Shown: piece by piece, positions 11,839 to 24,182 of the stretch
How positions within the stretch are numbered: the first letter of the stretch is position 1
Layout of the letters: each line of letters starts with the position of its first letter
From: Obelidium mucronatum
Lineage: Eukaryota > Chytridiomycota > Chytridiomycetes > Chytridiales > Chytriomycetaceae
Direction of reading: 5' to 3'
DNA: 64,000 bases
Assembly (NCBI GenBank): GCA_025765595.1
Contig: JAIVFH010000041.1
Span: forward strand, 1-64,000
Program-made: the position numbers and the translations under genes
Notes under the pieces: generated by a model
What the model saw: only the letters and a program-made list of their open reading frames with translations
The model's database searches: none
Told to the model about the DNA's origin: nothing

Positions 11839-13351
11839 TCACTTGGCACTCAAAAAAGACTTAATATCAAACTCTTTGCTTCCAGGAGCCTTAACAACAA
11901 TGCCCTTCTCGGTTGCAATAGCAGTGATCAACTCAGCAGGAGTGACCTAAGAATAAAATAATTTAACGTTTGTCAGACCAGATATACGCGCTACTCACGT
12001 CAAAAGATGGATTCCAGACATTGATTCCTTTGGCAGAAATGTGAACTGTCGATGTCGTAATATTTTCATCGCTTTCGTGTTCCTTCAAGTTGCCCTCATC
12101 GTCAACCACCTGTCCTCGAATCTGGACAACTTCAATTCCAGGGCGTTGTTCCTAAATGATCTTTCAGTATTTGTGTATCAAGAAGGCGTTTGAGAGCAAC
12201 AAACAATTGGAATCAAGTCTCCAGATGCCAACGACAAGTCAATACTGGTAGACGGAGCAGCAACGATAAAAGGAACGTTGTGGTACTTTGCAGCAATAGC
12301 CAACTGGTAGGTACCAATCTTGTTCGCAGTATCGCCATTGGCAGTGACACTTGTGCCAAAACAACGTTAAGGGCAAGGCATTTTGCAATAACATACTGTT
12401 GCATACCGATCAGCACCAACAACAATGGCGGCGATATCTTTTTGAGCGAGCAACGCAGATGCCATTGAATCGGTAATAAGAGTGCTTGGAATACCTTCAA
12501 ACACAAGCTCGTAAGCCGTCAAGCGACCACCTTGGTTGTATGGTCTAGTTTCCGTGCTAGAACCGATTCAGCACACTAGCGTACCCATACTACAAGGACA
12601 CTTACCAGAAGGCCTGGTCAAGACGATCGCGTTGGTGCAGGTCTCTGATGATGCCCAGGGCAGTTCCCCACCCGGCAGTTGCCAGAGAGCCGGTGTTGCA
12701 GTGAGTCAGGACGCGCACGTTTCCAGCCCTGTTTGCCAGGATGAAGTCAGCGCCGGCGCGGCCAATCGCCTTGTTGTCGGCCACATCGCGCTCGAGCATC
12801 GCCTCGGCCTCGGCCAGGTACGCCGCCGCCACGGCCGCGCCGCTGGCGCCGGGCGCCGCCGCCGCGCGCGCAACAACGCCGTCGAGCCGCGCGGCGGCCT
12901 CAAACAGGTTGACCGCCGTCGGCCGCGACTGGCGCAGGTGCGCAAGCGACGCCGTGACGAACGCCGCCGCCGCCGCCGCGTCGCCGAACGACGCCGTGCG
13001 CGCCGCCACCTCGACGGCGAGCGCCAGCGCCGCCACGATCGCGATCGCCGGCGCTGCCAGTGCGTGCCGTCAGTGTCTCCCCCACACAGCGCACAAGCTC
13101 AAAAAAGACACACACCTCCCCGGACCTTCATGGAACGGATTGCATCAAACCCGAGCTGCACAGTGTTGCAGTCCTCGTAAACAGTCTCGAAAGGAAGAAG
13201 GAGCTGGTTGATGATACGCAAACTGCCTGATCGTTGCAAGGTATCCATGTGAGCAGCCTCATTCGGAATGCACGCAGCGTGAATAATGGGCAGAACGCTT
13301 CTTACCGCGCTTGTAAACAATAGCTTCCAGGGTCTTGTGTTGGCCAACCAT
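11839..13351 (-). CDS. MRI1: methylthioribose-1-phosphate isomerase
   Basis: Converts methylthioribose-1-phosphate to methylthioribulose-1-phosphate in the methionine salvage pathway; eIF2B-alpha-like fold. Exon 1 is 13306-13351; a 78-nt intron leads to an exon starting at 13226. Family blocks appear in order: [40 protein letters not shown] with the catalytic Cys, [28 protein letters not shown], and [18 protein letters not shown] with the catalytic Asp. The catalytic residues separate it from eIF2B regulatory subunits. The middle exon (about 12600-13070) is very GC- and Ala-rich compared with the rest. ATG-to-ATG distance to divergent ZWF1 is about 195 nt. Confidence 0.95.
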
Positions 13352-13546
13352 TTTCAACAGATTTTGGGGAATGAGGAAATTATTGTGCACGCAAGTCTGA
13401 AAAGACCATTTACAGAGAATTATGAACTTGTCGGGAAAAAGAGCTCGAACGATCTATAGAATTCATTTGAGCGATCTACGACTTAATATTCTTTCATTAT
13501 TGTTGATGTTGTAATACTTTATTCAAAAGAACCCAAAAATCACAAA

Positions 13547-15810
13547 TGTCATCCCCACCCACAACTACAACCGTGGTTGGTAAGTGATTGTCCGCGACTT
13601 CAATCGATTTGCCTGATGATAAACTTCTTTCATATCTGTTTCTGGCTTTTGATGCTCTCTAATGCATGCCTCCGTCACATAGTCCTTGGTGCTTCAGGTA
13701 CACTTCTTGTTCATCTCTATCCCTACATTAGAGAGTGCCCGCAACATATCTTTCTTGGACTTATCATTAAATTCAAATGGGAGGAGAATCTGGCGTGTTG
13801 TTCCTTATGGCCAAGCAGTTTGAAATCATTGTGGACAATGATGGACAGAAGTCTTCGGTTAGGGGAAAAGATTCCGTAGCTTTCAATGCATTCTTCTTCT
13901 GTTCCGATGGGGCACGAGACACTGTCTTCATTCGTTTGGTTCATTGAAAATGAATGCTAACAAACAGTAATATTCAAAGGTGATCTTGCATTCAAGAAGA
14001 CGTACCCGGCTCTCTTTGGTCTTTACGTCAACGCATACCTTCCCGCTACAGTCCAGATCGTTGGATACGCGCGCAGTGCCATTGCTCTCCCCGACTTTCG
14101 TGCCCGCATAAGCTCCAAAATCAAGACTTCAAACCAAACTGCATTGGAATCTTTCTTGAACCTCTGTACATATGTTTCTGGAAAATACGATGATGGTCCG
14201 AGCTTTGCGAATTTGAATTCATTTTTGGAGGTTGTGGAAAGCAGCCAACATGGTGGTGTTGTGAAGAATGCGGACAAAACGAGAATATTTTACATGGCTT
14301 TGCCTCCAAGTGTGTTTATTCCGGCCAGCGGGGGTTTGAAGGCCCATTGTTATGTTGCAGGGGGTCAGAATCGACTTGTGGTCGAAAAACCATTTGGTAA
14401 AGATTTGGGAAGCAGTCAAGAGCTTGGTGTAGCTTTGGCGAAAAACTGGAAGGAAGAAGAGGTTTGGTCACATGGTGTTGCCTATTCTCTCTAAATTTTT
14501 TGTCTGTTCTTTGGCGCTTTTTTTAAACATTAGATTTACCGCATTGATCATTACTTGGGAAAAGAAATGGTTAAATCTTTGATGGTTCTTCGCTTTGCCA
14601 ACGTAATGTTTGGCGCCTCGTGGAACCGGAACCACATCAACAACGTACAAATCACTTTCAAGGAAAAGTTTGGTACTGACGGTCGTGGCGGGTACTTTGA
14701 TGAGTTTGGTATTATTCGTGATGTAAGAATTGGGCCACTTGTTTCTTTCCAGTTGTTAAAGCAAATTCCCACCAGATTATGCAAAATCATCTGCTTCAAG
14801 TTCTTACCATTGTTGCTATGGAGCGTCCAGTTACATTGAGTGCAGAAGACATTCGTAACGAAAAGGTTTGATTTTGATTCGCCTCCTTATGTTGATTATA
14901 TACTTCGTCTTTCAGGTCAAGGTCCTCCGCGCCATTAAACCGCTTACTCTTGATGATACTATTCTGGGTCAATACACGGCCAGTGCTGACAAAAAAGAGC
15001 CAGGATATTTGGACGATCCAACTGTCCCACACGGTAAATCATGTTGCTCCCACAAGAAAAAGAAACTAACTCTTCCACCAACTTTTAGGATCTGTTACAC
15101 CCACTTACGCTGCAGCAGTTTTCAAGATTCATAACGAACGCTGGGAGGGAGTTCCCTTTATTTTGAAGTGCGGAAAGGGTATGTATATCAAAAAGAGTGA
15201 TGGAAAGACTATAACAATCAATGTTAGCACTGGAGGAAAGCAAGGTCGAGATTCGCATTCAATTTAACGACATTGCTGGAAACCTTTATCCCGGGATTGT
15301 GAGAAACGAACTCGTTATTCGTTTGCAGCCAAAGGAGGCTGTTTACATGAAGGTTTTTGTGAAAGTGTGGTTTTTATGCCGGCGTTCTCATCGATTCGAG
15401 TACAGATGATGAACAAGGAGCCAGGATTGTCCACCGACCTTCATGTCACTGAACTTGACTTGAGTTATGAGAAGCGTTACAAAGATGCCAAGATTCCAGA
15501 CGCGTACGAAGCCTTGATTTTGGATTGTCTTCGTGGGGATCATTCGAACTTTGTTCGTGATGATGAGGTGAGATATATCTAGGACTGTCAATGCAAACTT
15601 GTTCTTACCATCGATTATTTTGCGTAGTTGGAACTTGCTTGGAAGATTTTCACACCACTCTTGCACAAGATTGAAGGAGAAAAAATTCAACCAGAGCTTT
15701 ATCAGTATGGATCCAGGGGTCCAGCCAAAGCACAGGAGTTTATTGAAAGACACGGATTTCAGCGTGATGCCAACTACAAGTGGATCCCCAACACGCCACC
15801 TCGGTTGTAA
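13547..15810 (+). CDS. ZWF1: glucose-6-phosphate 1-dehydrogenase
   Basis: First, NADPH-producing step of the oxidative pentose phosphate pathway, cytosolic. Exon 1 encodes [12 protein letters not shown] 15-nt microexon at 13683-13697 encodes VLGAS of the nucleotide-binding loop [19 protein letters not shown], and after an unusually long 282-nt intron (13698-13979) the rest follows. The NADP-associated [11 protein letters not shown] block and the signature [14 protein letters not shown] are present, as are [12 protein letters not shown] and the C-terminal [11 protein letters not shown]. Seven or so further short introns are spliced in phase. The model is full length and all key motifs are intact. 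Confidence 0.95.
13777..13947 (+). other. 56-codon open frame inside the long ZWF1 intron
   Basis: An ATG-to-TGA frame within intron 13698-13979 reads as a plausible peptide including [16 protein letters not shown] and ends with FIRLVH. It sits just upstream of a branch-site-like TGCTAAC. It could be a nested gene, a relic of a duplicated exon or chance. No family is recognised. Confidence 0.25.
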
Positions 15811-15900
15811 GTGGCGATGTGGAGGGTTGCAATACGTCAGATTGTTGGGTGAATAAACAACGTGACATCGAAGTCAGTGCAATAAAAAACACGACAGCAA

Positions 15901-17579
15901 ATGAGTTGGCAGCCGCCCCAAACCAACCCGTTCGCCAACAGCAACTTCACGGCGCCGCAGCCGATGCAGAGCGGCCCGACGCGGCGCAGCAACGCCGGCG
16001 CGGCGGCGGCGAGTGCGGCGAATGCGGGCGGGCGCGCGCCGGGGTTCGCGGCGCCGCCGCAGCCGCAGCCGCAGCCGCAGCCGCAGTACCAAGCCCACGC
16101 GCCGCAGCCGCCGCAGATGAACGCGGGCGGCGTGCAGCGCCGCAGCAACACGGGCGGCTTCCAGCCGCAGCAGCACCAGCAGCACCAGCAGCACCAGCAG
16201 CACCAGTTCCACAGCCAGCCGCCATCGGTGCGCGCGTCCAACTCAAACTCCGGCTCGGCCAACTACGGCCATGCGGGAAATTACCCAAACAGCAACAGCA
16301 ACAACAACTACAACTACAACCAGAGTGCGTCGTCGTTTGGACAGCCGTTCCCATCCCCACAGGCGCAACCCGCGCAATTCAACAATGGCTACGGGCAACA
16401 GCATGCGGCCTTTTCACCCCCGCAAAATGCCTTCCAGATGCAACAACAGTCACAATTCAACAACAACAACAGCAGTGGGTTTAATCCCCAAAACCCATAC
16501 GCGGACAAATCACAAATGGGCGGTCCAAATCCAAACTTGTTTGGTATTGATCAAATTCAGCAGTTCCAACAGTCTGCCGCTGGTCAGTTGGGAATGCAGC
16601 TTGGTCAAGAAGCGCTGAAGCAAGGACAAGCTGTAGTGAACCAAAACGTAAGCTAAGCGCACCCTTTTCTCATCTCCTTTTCCTTGATTACTTCAGTTTT
16701 GACTGAATTTGTATTTCTCCTTCCAAGATCAATCGATTCGTGAATATCCCAAAACTCAAATACTACTTCAACGTGTCCAATTCATATGTGTTGAATAAGC
16801 TTCGTGTCTTGGTTTTTTCTTTCCGTCAAAAGTCGTGGACTCGTTTGGTTGTTAGAGGCGAGAATTCAGGGCCAGCGGGACCTATTGAAGGGTTTAAACC
16901 CCCAAGAGAGGATTTAAATGCTCCTGACTTGTATATCCCCATTATGGCGTTCGTGACCTATGTTTTGATGGTCGGGATTACCTTGAACACTCGTAAAAAG
17001 TAATGTGATGGGTGTATGTTATGTTTATTGATGCAGAATAACTGCAGGTTTGAACCAGAAGTCTTGGGAATGACCTCGTCTACGGCCTTGTTGATCATTG
17101 CATTTGAAGTCCTTGCTTTCAAGTTATGCTGCTACCTCTTGAGTGTTGCCACCGATGTTCCCTTCTTTGATTTAATTGCTTATTGCGGATACAAGTTTGT
17201 TCCGTAAGTAATGCCACTCGAAAGGAATCATACGTATGATTTTAATATGTAACTATCAACAGTGTTCTTATTTGTCTCATTTTGAATCTGGTGGTTCCTA
17301 TCCCTGCCATTGTTTACACTGTTTTGGCGTATTTGATCATTTCGTACAGCTTCTTCACGGTTTGTTTTGGCTGTTTGGTTGCTGTTTTTTTAGAAAAGAA
17401 GGGCAATCTTAAAATTCTTGTGTTTTATATTGTAGCTGAGAAGTGTCAAGTATCTTGTCCTGCCAGAATCATCGTCAACAACGACGCTTGTAGCTTCTCA
17501 ACGACAACAGAGAATTTACCTGTTGTTTTTGTTTGTTGGAATCCAAGCCTTGACTTCCTTCTTTTTGTTCTACTTTTGA
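15901..17579 (+). CDS. YIF1: YIF1-family ER-Golgi transport membrane protein
   Basis: Yip1-interacting factor, a multi-span membrane protein of COPII vesicles and early Golgi. The N-terminal ~210 residues are a cytosolic low-complexity region rich in Gln, Asn, Pro and Ala, with CAG-type repeats at about 16054-16086 and 16168-16205. The conserved core then reads INRFVNIPKLKYYFNVSNSY, NAPDLYIPIMAFVTYVLMVG, FEPEVLGMTSSTALLI and several hydrophobic spans to FFLFYF at the stop. Introns lie near 16650-16730, 17000-17047, 17204-17262 and 17360-17436. It begins 90 nt after the ZWF1 stop and ends 60 nt from the convergent recyclin paralogue. The long N-terminal tail is unusual for the family. Confidence 0.9.
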
Positions 17580-17639
17580 TGTTCTGTGGGGCGAGCATGT
17601 GTTTGTGCCTTGTTTCAAGTGATGACCATAAAAATCTAT

Positions 17640-19310
17640 TCACATTATCACACAACCGTCTTTTCCCTCAACAACTTTCTTGATACTTTTATAATCTGTC
17701 CTAGATGCAACCATCTCATTCACTTCTTCCACTGTCAGGTAACCCTGATACCTCTCCTTATCGTACACCAAATTCCTCAATTCATCACCCCCATCGGCCA
17801 AAAATAGAGGTCCCACTTCTTTCAGTATAGCAAACAGCCGCTGTAAGGGCATCAAGCGCAATTGAACGACCCAGTCATTATATCGATTGATGTCACTAAA
17901 AGTTTCTAGTCAGTTTAAAATAAAATACCATCAACTTTTATCATCAACTTTTATCATACCAAATCAACCGCATAGCTCCAGTTTGACTTATTTGATGCTT
18001 TTTAATATTTGTACACAACAGGCTTTTTTTTTGTGTGTGTGTGTGTGTTATGGTTTAGTTCAAATGAGTTAAAACTCACCTGAAAAGACGAACGCCAACT
18101 TCCCCAAAAAAGACCCCAAAAGTATCTTTGCTTGTAACACCTCTCAATAAATCAATATGCTTATCCAAACACTCAATCACATCCAAACACGCCCGCGTTG
18201 GTTTGAAGTCAAAAACAATATGAGTTAGGGGTTCAGTATCGTGACTGCTGTCATCACCACCACTAGTATCAAGAACAAGTTGTGGGTTATAATCGGCGGT
18301 TGTTTGAGTGGTGTCTAGGATCCGTGCGATTTGATCAACCAGATTCTGGATGGCCTTGTCCATGCCAAATGCAACTGTGTTATCAACGTCTCGAATGAAG
18401 GCTTTTTTTTGAATCAATGAATCTGATAAGCTGTTTCCCGAATCGATCCAAGGCCGCTGTGAAAACAAAAAACAGTATACATTAATAAACAAAAAAAAAA
18501 AAAAAAAAAAGAAAGAAAGAGTAAATTACCACACAATCTTCGAAAAACACTTCTACTGCTTGATGAATGGTATCAGTTGCTTGTACAAGTTCAAAGAAAT
18601 GTATCAGATTATTTGCAGTGGTGGCTTTCGCCGACCAATTATTGACAGGCGTTATCCGCTGTAATTTAGAAATCACTCTACACAAAATCATGAAGATATG
18701 TATATATTTCATGTTTAGTATAGTTCCACGTGTAGACACGGATTCTTGAACCCCCCCTTACCTCGAAAACGCTGGCTGCAAGTGAGTTTCTCGAATGACA
18801 CCCAATATTCGAATAAATTCCCTTTCCGCATTCTCATTCCTAAAAAAACAAAAAAAAAACGAGGAGCGTTCAGTTAACCAGTGTTAATTTTAATGACTCT
18901 CTCTCTCTCTCAAGCTACATTTTACTTGACTCCACGATGGCAGCGATCGCCAGAGCTTCTTTACTAGTTTTCATCAGATTCAAGCAATGTTCCAGAGACG
19001 CCATTGGCAAAGCGAAATCGTCGTTTTCCACTGTCGCATTGATGGGAGTCAGGTTCGACACCGTACCAAGGCCAATTTGGATATTATGATGATCAATTCG
19101 CAGCTTTGGAACAGCACGAGGAATCACGGTGCTTGGTTGTCGATGAGTGCCATGAATAGGTTCTTTTTTCAATGAAGTCGTTCTTGGTTTGATGGTACTC
19201 GATTTCTTGACAGGATGTACTTCCATCGGCGGTGGTTCCCGCACCGATATTGCCGGAGTTTGATCATCAGATGATGCAAAGAATTCGTTGAGGATCTCTT
19301 CGTCCGTCAT
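17640..19310 (-). CDS. truncated recyclin-like protein (C-terminal Sec10-like half, CaaX box)
   Basis: Tandem partial paralogue of the full recyclin gene immediately upstream on the same strand (113 nt between that stop and this ATG). It lacks the F-box and the first half of the Sec10-like region, and starts instead with a unique acidic and basic N-terminus (MTDEEILNEFFASSDD...). Blocks shared with the paralogue include FFELVQATDTIHQAVEVFFE, RPWIDSGNSLSD, FGMDKAIQNLVDQ, GVFFGEVGVRLF and FLADGGDELRNLVYD. Intron positions correspond in the two genes. The C-terminus is CVIM, a prenylation signal with Met favouring farnesylation. The frame is open throughout, so it looks functional rather than decayed. 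Confidence 0.8.
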
Positions 19311-19423
19311 TTTTGACGAGTTGTCTTGTGAGTGGTGCGCTGTTATTTATAAAACTTTATTGAGAAATTCAACCAAAAAAGGCCTTTTGTGTCCCAGAAC
19401 AACACACAAAGGGATACAAATTA

Positions 19424-22400
19424 CTACATCACGATACACTCCTTTGCTTCAACATACTTTTGGATCTTTTTGTAATCTGTTCTAGAAGCAAGCAACTCGT
19501 AGATTTCCTCCGGACGTAATGCACCTTGATATCGTTCTGAATCGTGGACAAGATTCCGCAGCTCATCACCACCATCTGCCATATACAATGATCCAAGTTC
19601 TTTCAGTACCAAAAATAAGCGAGGGACAGAAGCCACCCGAAGCGTTGTTGCCCATTCGTGGTATTTGTTCATATCACTAGTCGGTTTGGTTAAGAAAGCA
19701 ATCTCACGTTTTTAATCTTCAATAAAAAACAAACCAAATCAGTTGTAACGCTCCAGACTGGCTCACTTGTTGCTTCTTCAAGTTTTTCGTGATGACACTG
19801 AATACAGATACGGGAGGTTAAAAAAGGGCAAGAAACTAAGAAAATAAAAATACTGCCTCACTTGAACAATCTAACCCCAACTTCACCAAAAAAGACTTCC
19901 AGAGTGTCTTTGTTTGTAACTCCATTCAACAATCGCGTGTGGGCATTCAAGCATGCAATCACATCCAAGCAAGCCTTGGTTGGCTTGAAATCATAAACGT
20001 GATTTTCATTAGACGGGTTATAGTCTGTTGGAAGCTGGGTTGTATCAAGAATATGATCGACTTGATTGACAAGAACTTGAATCGCCTTGTCCATTCCATG
20101 GGCAACATTGTCGTCACTACTGCGGTCGAAGGATTTTTTCTCAATCATAACATCCGAGAGAAAATCATTTTCGTCAATCCATGGACGCTGGCGAAATTTG
20201 TTAAAAATTTTGAATCAAAACACCACTCAAACCATCACAACTTACAACATCCTCAGTAAAATAAACATCCAACATCTGATGCACCAAGTCAGCAATATGA
20301 ACCAGTTCAAAGAATTGCAAAGAATCAATATTGACGGCCTTTTCAGACCAATTGTCCACCGGTGTGGATCTTTCCAATCGAGAAATCGCACTAATAGCAC
20401 AAATTAGTGATGAACAAAATTACCACCCCAAACAAAAACCTCCCACCTGCTGAAAGCTGGATTCATATGCCCTTCCCCAATCGCTTGCAATAATCGTACA
20501 AAAACTTTACCGGCGTTTGCTTTTCTGTATAGAGTGTGAGACGAAAAGTTCATGCGTCAAAAGCAACAAACACTACTTACAGTTGAGAATTATCGATCGC
20601 ATTCGTTATGACTAGCATTCTACCCAACGACTCCTTGCTCATGTGCATTAAATTAAGACACAGTTCCAGTGATACTAAGCTTCCCAAACTTCCATCATCC
20701 AGGTGATACGTGACAGTATCTTTCGTATTCAGTCCACCACTTGAAGTTGTTCCTGCAACAGAAGTATCCAGGCTTGCAGTTTCGTTACCAAGAAGTGATT
20801 CTGACTGTCCTTTGCTTTTGTTTCCCATCAAGGCATTCCCCACAGACTTTCCTAGGGCAACGGGGGCAAAGAGAACCTTCTTGAATGTAGACATGACTTC
20901 ACGCTTATGAGCCATGGCTTTCTCGGCGTCCGTGAGATACGATGCAGGTTGATTTGGTGAGCCAGCGGTAGAGCGCGCCTTCTTAATTGAGGAGAAAAAA
21001 CAACCATATTTTAGGGGGTTTCAAAAAACTTATGGATGTTCTTTTCTAATTACCCGTGTATTCCACTTCTTCAATTCATTTTCGATACGTTTCCCCAAGT
21101 GATCCATTTCAACGGTCACATACTTTTCCCAATCTCTGGCAAAAATTTTCCGCATTGCATCACGAATCAGATCAGTTTTGACATTGACTTTGGCATCAGC
21201 TGTAGAAATAAATCCAAGAAACTGATCGCAACTGTGCACTGAGGTTGCAAGGGTGTGCAGATAAATGGCAACACCTTCACCGTCACGAGCGACGGTGAGT
21301 ACAGAAATAAGATACTCGGCAATCGAATCTTCAAAGACTCTGGCGACAAATGTTGTCATGGCATCCATTGCTGGGCTGAAAACTTGACCAACAACTGTAG
21401 CTTGAGTGGTGCAAGAAGCCAATGTATGATCAATGAATTGAGCAAAATCGTCGGCAAGGGCATACCCTCGTGCCTTGAGAGATTGGATATAGTCAATATA
21501 TGTTGATTACAAAGAAATAAGAGGAACAACATACTTCAGCGGTTGAAGTCGCGATACTGGGCAGCTTGGACGCCACAAGAGAAGGGTTAAATGTGTGATC
21601 GAAAAAGATTGGGTTCTTGGCGCAAAAAAGCTGAACACAACTAGCCCCACCATTCAATTCATAGCACGCGGCTGCATTGCGCTTCATTTCTGGAATCTGC
21701 TTTGCATCATACGCTCGTTCGAATTGACCAAGCAACATTGATTCGTACCATTCGATCGTTGTTTCAAGTGCAAAGTTGATATCGTCAGTATCGAGAATCA
21801 GTTTCGCTTTCGACAGCTTCGCAACACGGTTAAGAAGCTGTGACACAACAATCATATCCTTGTGATCGCGAAAGACTTTTGAATCCTTGGCATGAGAACG
21901 AAAGTCGAGATAGTAAGGACACAGTTCCGTGAAAATCGCTTTGAATGCATCGCGGGCGCGCAGCCCCTTGAGATGCGGGAAGTAGGTTCCGGCCTTTGTT
22001 GTCGTCGGCTTTGTTGACGCGATTGCGCGACTGACGGACGGCGACTTGCTCCGCTTGCCCGAGTTTGCGCCGATGCTCACCGCCGACGCGGTCTTCCCCG
22101 CGGCCTTCAGGCCGCCGGCGCCGACGACCAGCGCGCTCTTCTTCAGCTGCGGCAGCGCGGACGAAATCTTCTTTGGCGACGCGGCGTCGGACGGCGACAG
22201 CGCCGGGTCGCTCGCAGCGGCGGCGGCAGCGGCGTCGGGCTCGCTCGCGCTGACGCTGACGCTGACGCTGATGGCGATGGCCGCGGGGTCGCTGCCCGTC
22301 AGCTTGCCCTCGGACGTGTCGGTCGCGCTGTCCATCGGCGGCTCGTCGGCGGCCGCGTCGGCGTCGGCGTCCGCGGCGTCGGCGTCGTCGGAGGCGCCCG

Positions 22401-22758
22401 TGGCGGCAAACAGCGAGCCGGTCTCGAGGTACTTGACGTTGACGGTGTTGCCGGCCCCGGGCAGCTGGCGCAGCCGCGCCGCCAGCCGCTCCAAGTCGGC
22501 CTCGCTGGCGGGCGCGCCGCCGCTGCCGCCGTCTGCGTCCGCGAGCGGGTCGACGAGCGAGACGCCCAGGCTGCGCAACTTCGGCACGTACACGTCGTCC
22601 GCATACGACAGGATCTTGATGCGCCGCGACACCTGCGCCACGCGCGCGAGGTCCGCCACGGGCAGGAACAGAAACACGCGCGACACGAGGTCCGGCGGCA
22701 GCGACGTGAGCGTCGGCGGCGGCGCGGCCGCCTTTTTCGGCTTTGCAGTCGCGAACAT
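19424..22758 (-). CDS. RCY1: recyclin: F-box plus Sec10-like exocyst-related protein with CaaX box
   Basis: Recyclins (yeast Rcy1, fission yeast Pof6) combine an F-box with a Sec10-like domain and act in endosome recycling and polarised exocytosis. Here the F-box is LTSLPPDLVSRVFLFLPVADLARVAQVSRR at residues ~15-45 (split here only for description), followed by a ~200-residue Ala/Ser/Asp-rich linker in extremely GC-rich DNA. The helical exocyst-like domain follows, starting near FKAIFTELCPYYLDFRSHA, and ends in CIVM, a CaaX box as in yeast Rcy1. About seven introns. The start at 22758 is the first ATG consistent with the F-box. The linker is much longer than I would expect for the family. Confidence 0.85.
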
Positions 22759-23165
22759 GGTGAGGCAATAAAAAGAACAATCTCTTTCCAGAAGCCAGTG
22801 ATCCAGACGAATCAATTAATTAACACAGATTAATACTTGCAATACATTCTCGATCGATTGAACGCGTCTTTTTGAGGACACTGCTGTAGACGTACTGGGT
22901 CAAACACCTTGCTATGACTACATTCCAAATTTCGAACCTCCTAGAAGCACAAATAATCAAAAGCAAGCCTCAATGGTCGAAATCCGATTAAGGGTGCCTC
23001 AAATCATACTGAATCACCATCATTAAGTTGCGCCTCAACCGAATGCCTTAAAAAAATTGCGCCTCCTTTTCCTAATCCATAAAAACCATCGTCCTTAGCA
23101 CCTCTATTCTATCACACCAAGGAATCCTTTCCAAAAACCGAAAACAAAGCAAAGCTCTTTAATAC
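22759..23165 (+). promoter_or_regulatory. upstream region of unknown family copy 1 with GCCTC boxes and TATA-like element
   Basis: Divergent spacer between RCY1 and copy 1. It holds three related boxes, TGCCTCAAATCA (from 22995), TTGCGCCTCAACC (23028-23040) and TTGCGCCTCC (23057-23066), then a TATA-like CATAAAAACC at 23078-23087, about 80 nt before the ATG. The same order and similar spacing occur upstream of the other two family copies, so the module is conserved beyond the coding sequence. Confidence 0.65.
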
Positions 23166-24044
23166 ATGGGTAAAACTACAAAGAACGCCACCGTCACTGC
23201 CGTCCAGCAGTCCATGCAACAACAGGCTGCCGCCAACATCAAGAACGTTGCAGCCCAGAAACCCGTCTCACGTCCACAAACTCCAATAGCCCAAAAGGCC
23301 GCCATGCCATTGGCCGCCAAGCCAGTCTTTTCCTCCGCCGCAAACAAGCCTGCTTCACCCGCCCCCACAGTGAAGGGTAATCCGCTCGCCCCATTGACCC
23401 GCGGGAAAGCTGCCGCGGGAATCCCAGACAATGTGTTTGGAAACATGTTTGATCTTCCTCCAAAGTGGGTCAATGCATGCAAACCGGCCAAGCCCGTAGC
23501 GCGTTTGCTCGGTGCCTCCAAGAATCACGCTCAGATCCAGAAGCAGCAACAGCAGCAAAAGAAATTCACACGCAAGCCACGTGCTCCAAAGAACTCGACC
23601 AGTGAGGTTTTTAATATTGCGTTCTTGTATCCCGAAGCCAAGTCTTTTGCCACTGTCCAACCAGTTCCACCCAAACGCGCTGCTGCGACAAAGAAGCCGG
23701 TTCAAGCCTCACGCCCTACCAGCGCACCCTCAAAGCCAGCCACTCCAAGCAAGGCCATGGCCCGTCCAACCACCGCCGGCGGTAAAACTCAGAAAAGCAA
23801 CTCAAGCCCAGTCGACTGGCAACAAAACATTTGGGAAGACTTTTACACCTCCAACAAGCACCACACGTATGTCGAGACAAAAGCGCCAGCCAAGTCTGCG
23901 GCTCCCAAGGCAGCGCCCAACGTGAACACTGCCAAGAGACCGGTTTCTTCTGGTGGCAGAAAGCAACAACACGCCAGTTTAAAGAGCTCTATTCCAGCAC
24001 CAAAGGAAGCCAAGAGTCCTGAAATCTTTTCCTTCTTGCATTAA
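23166..24044 (+). CDS. unknown basic Pro/Ala-rich protein, family copy 1
   Basis: A single uninterrupted 292-codon gene; not a family I recognise. The protein is strongly basic, rich in Ala, Pro, Lys, Ser and Gln, with an amphipathic N-terminus and long disordered-looking linkers. Four short aromatic motifs stand out: VFGNMF (residues 90-95), VFNIAF (148-153), IWEDFY (222-227) and IFSFLH (287-292, the very C-terminus). Between them are basic stretches and a poly-Gln run. Two further copies at 46259-47137 and 50218-51099 are nearly identical. No signal peptide or membrane span is visible. It is intronless while most neighbours are split, and its GC-ending codons suggest high expression. Any role as a scaffold or nucleic-acid-binding protein is only inference. 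Confidence 0.9.
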   Translation: MGKTTKNATVTAVQQSMQQQAAANIKNVAAQKPVSRPQTPIAQKAAMPLAAKPVFSSAANKPASPAPTVKGNPLAPLTRGKAAAGIPDNVFGNMFDLPPKWVNACKPAKPVARLLGASKNHAQIQKQQQQQKKFTRKPRAPKNSTSEVFNIAFLYPEAKSFATVQPVPPKRAAATKKPVQASRPTSAPSKPATPSKAMARPTTAGGKTQKSNSSPVDWQQNIWEDFYTSNKHHTYVETKAPAKSAAPKAAPNVNTAKRPVSSGGRKQQHASLKSSIPAPKEAKSPEIFSFLH

Positions 24045-24182
24045 TCTTTTAACTTATTTGTCTCTTTCAAGTTTCTAATTATGGCGCCGATGTTTGTAAA
24101 AATGTGAATAAAATTTGATCAATAATTCAAATTGCAACAGTTCAAGGAGTTTTATTGAGCGTGCGTCACGTCAATCGAGTCA

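Noticed and set aside
12536..13211. Long plus-strand frames opposite MRI1
   Set aside because: They arise from the GC-rich exon, are Arg/Ala-rich in every frame, and oppose a gene with intact catalytic motifs.
19690..19810. Coding extension of recyclin between GEVGVRLF and the last exon
   Set aside because: It has GT-AG borders and the homologous position is an intron in the truncated paralogue.
21830..22780. Long Arg-rich or Ala/Ser-rich frames on both strands over the recyclin N-terminus
   Set aside because: Few stop codons occur because of high GC; only the frame with the F-box continues into the exocyst-like domain.
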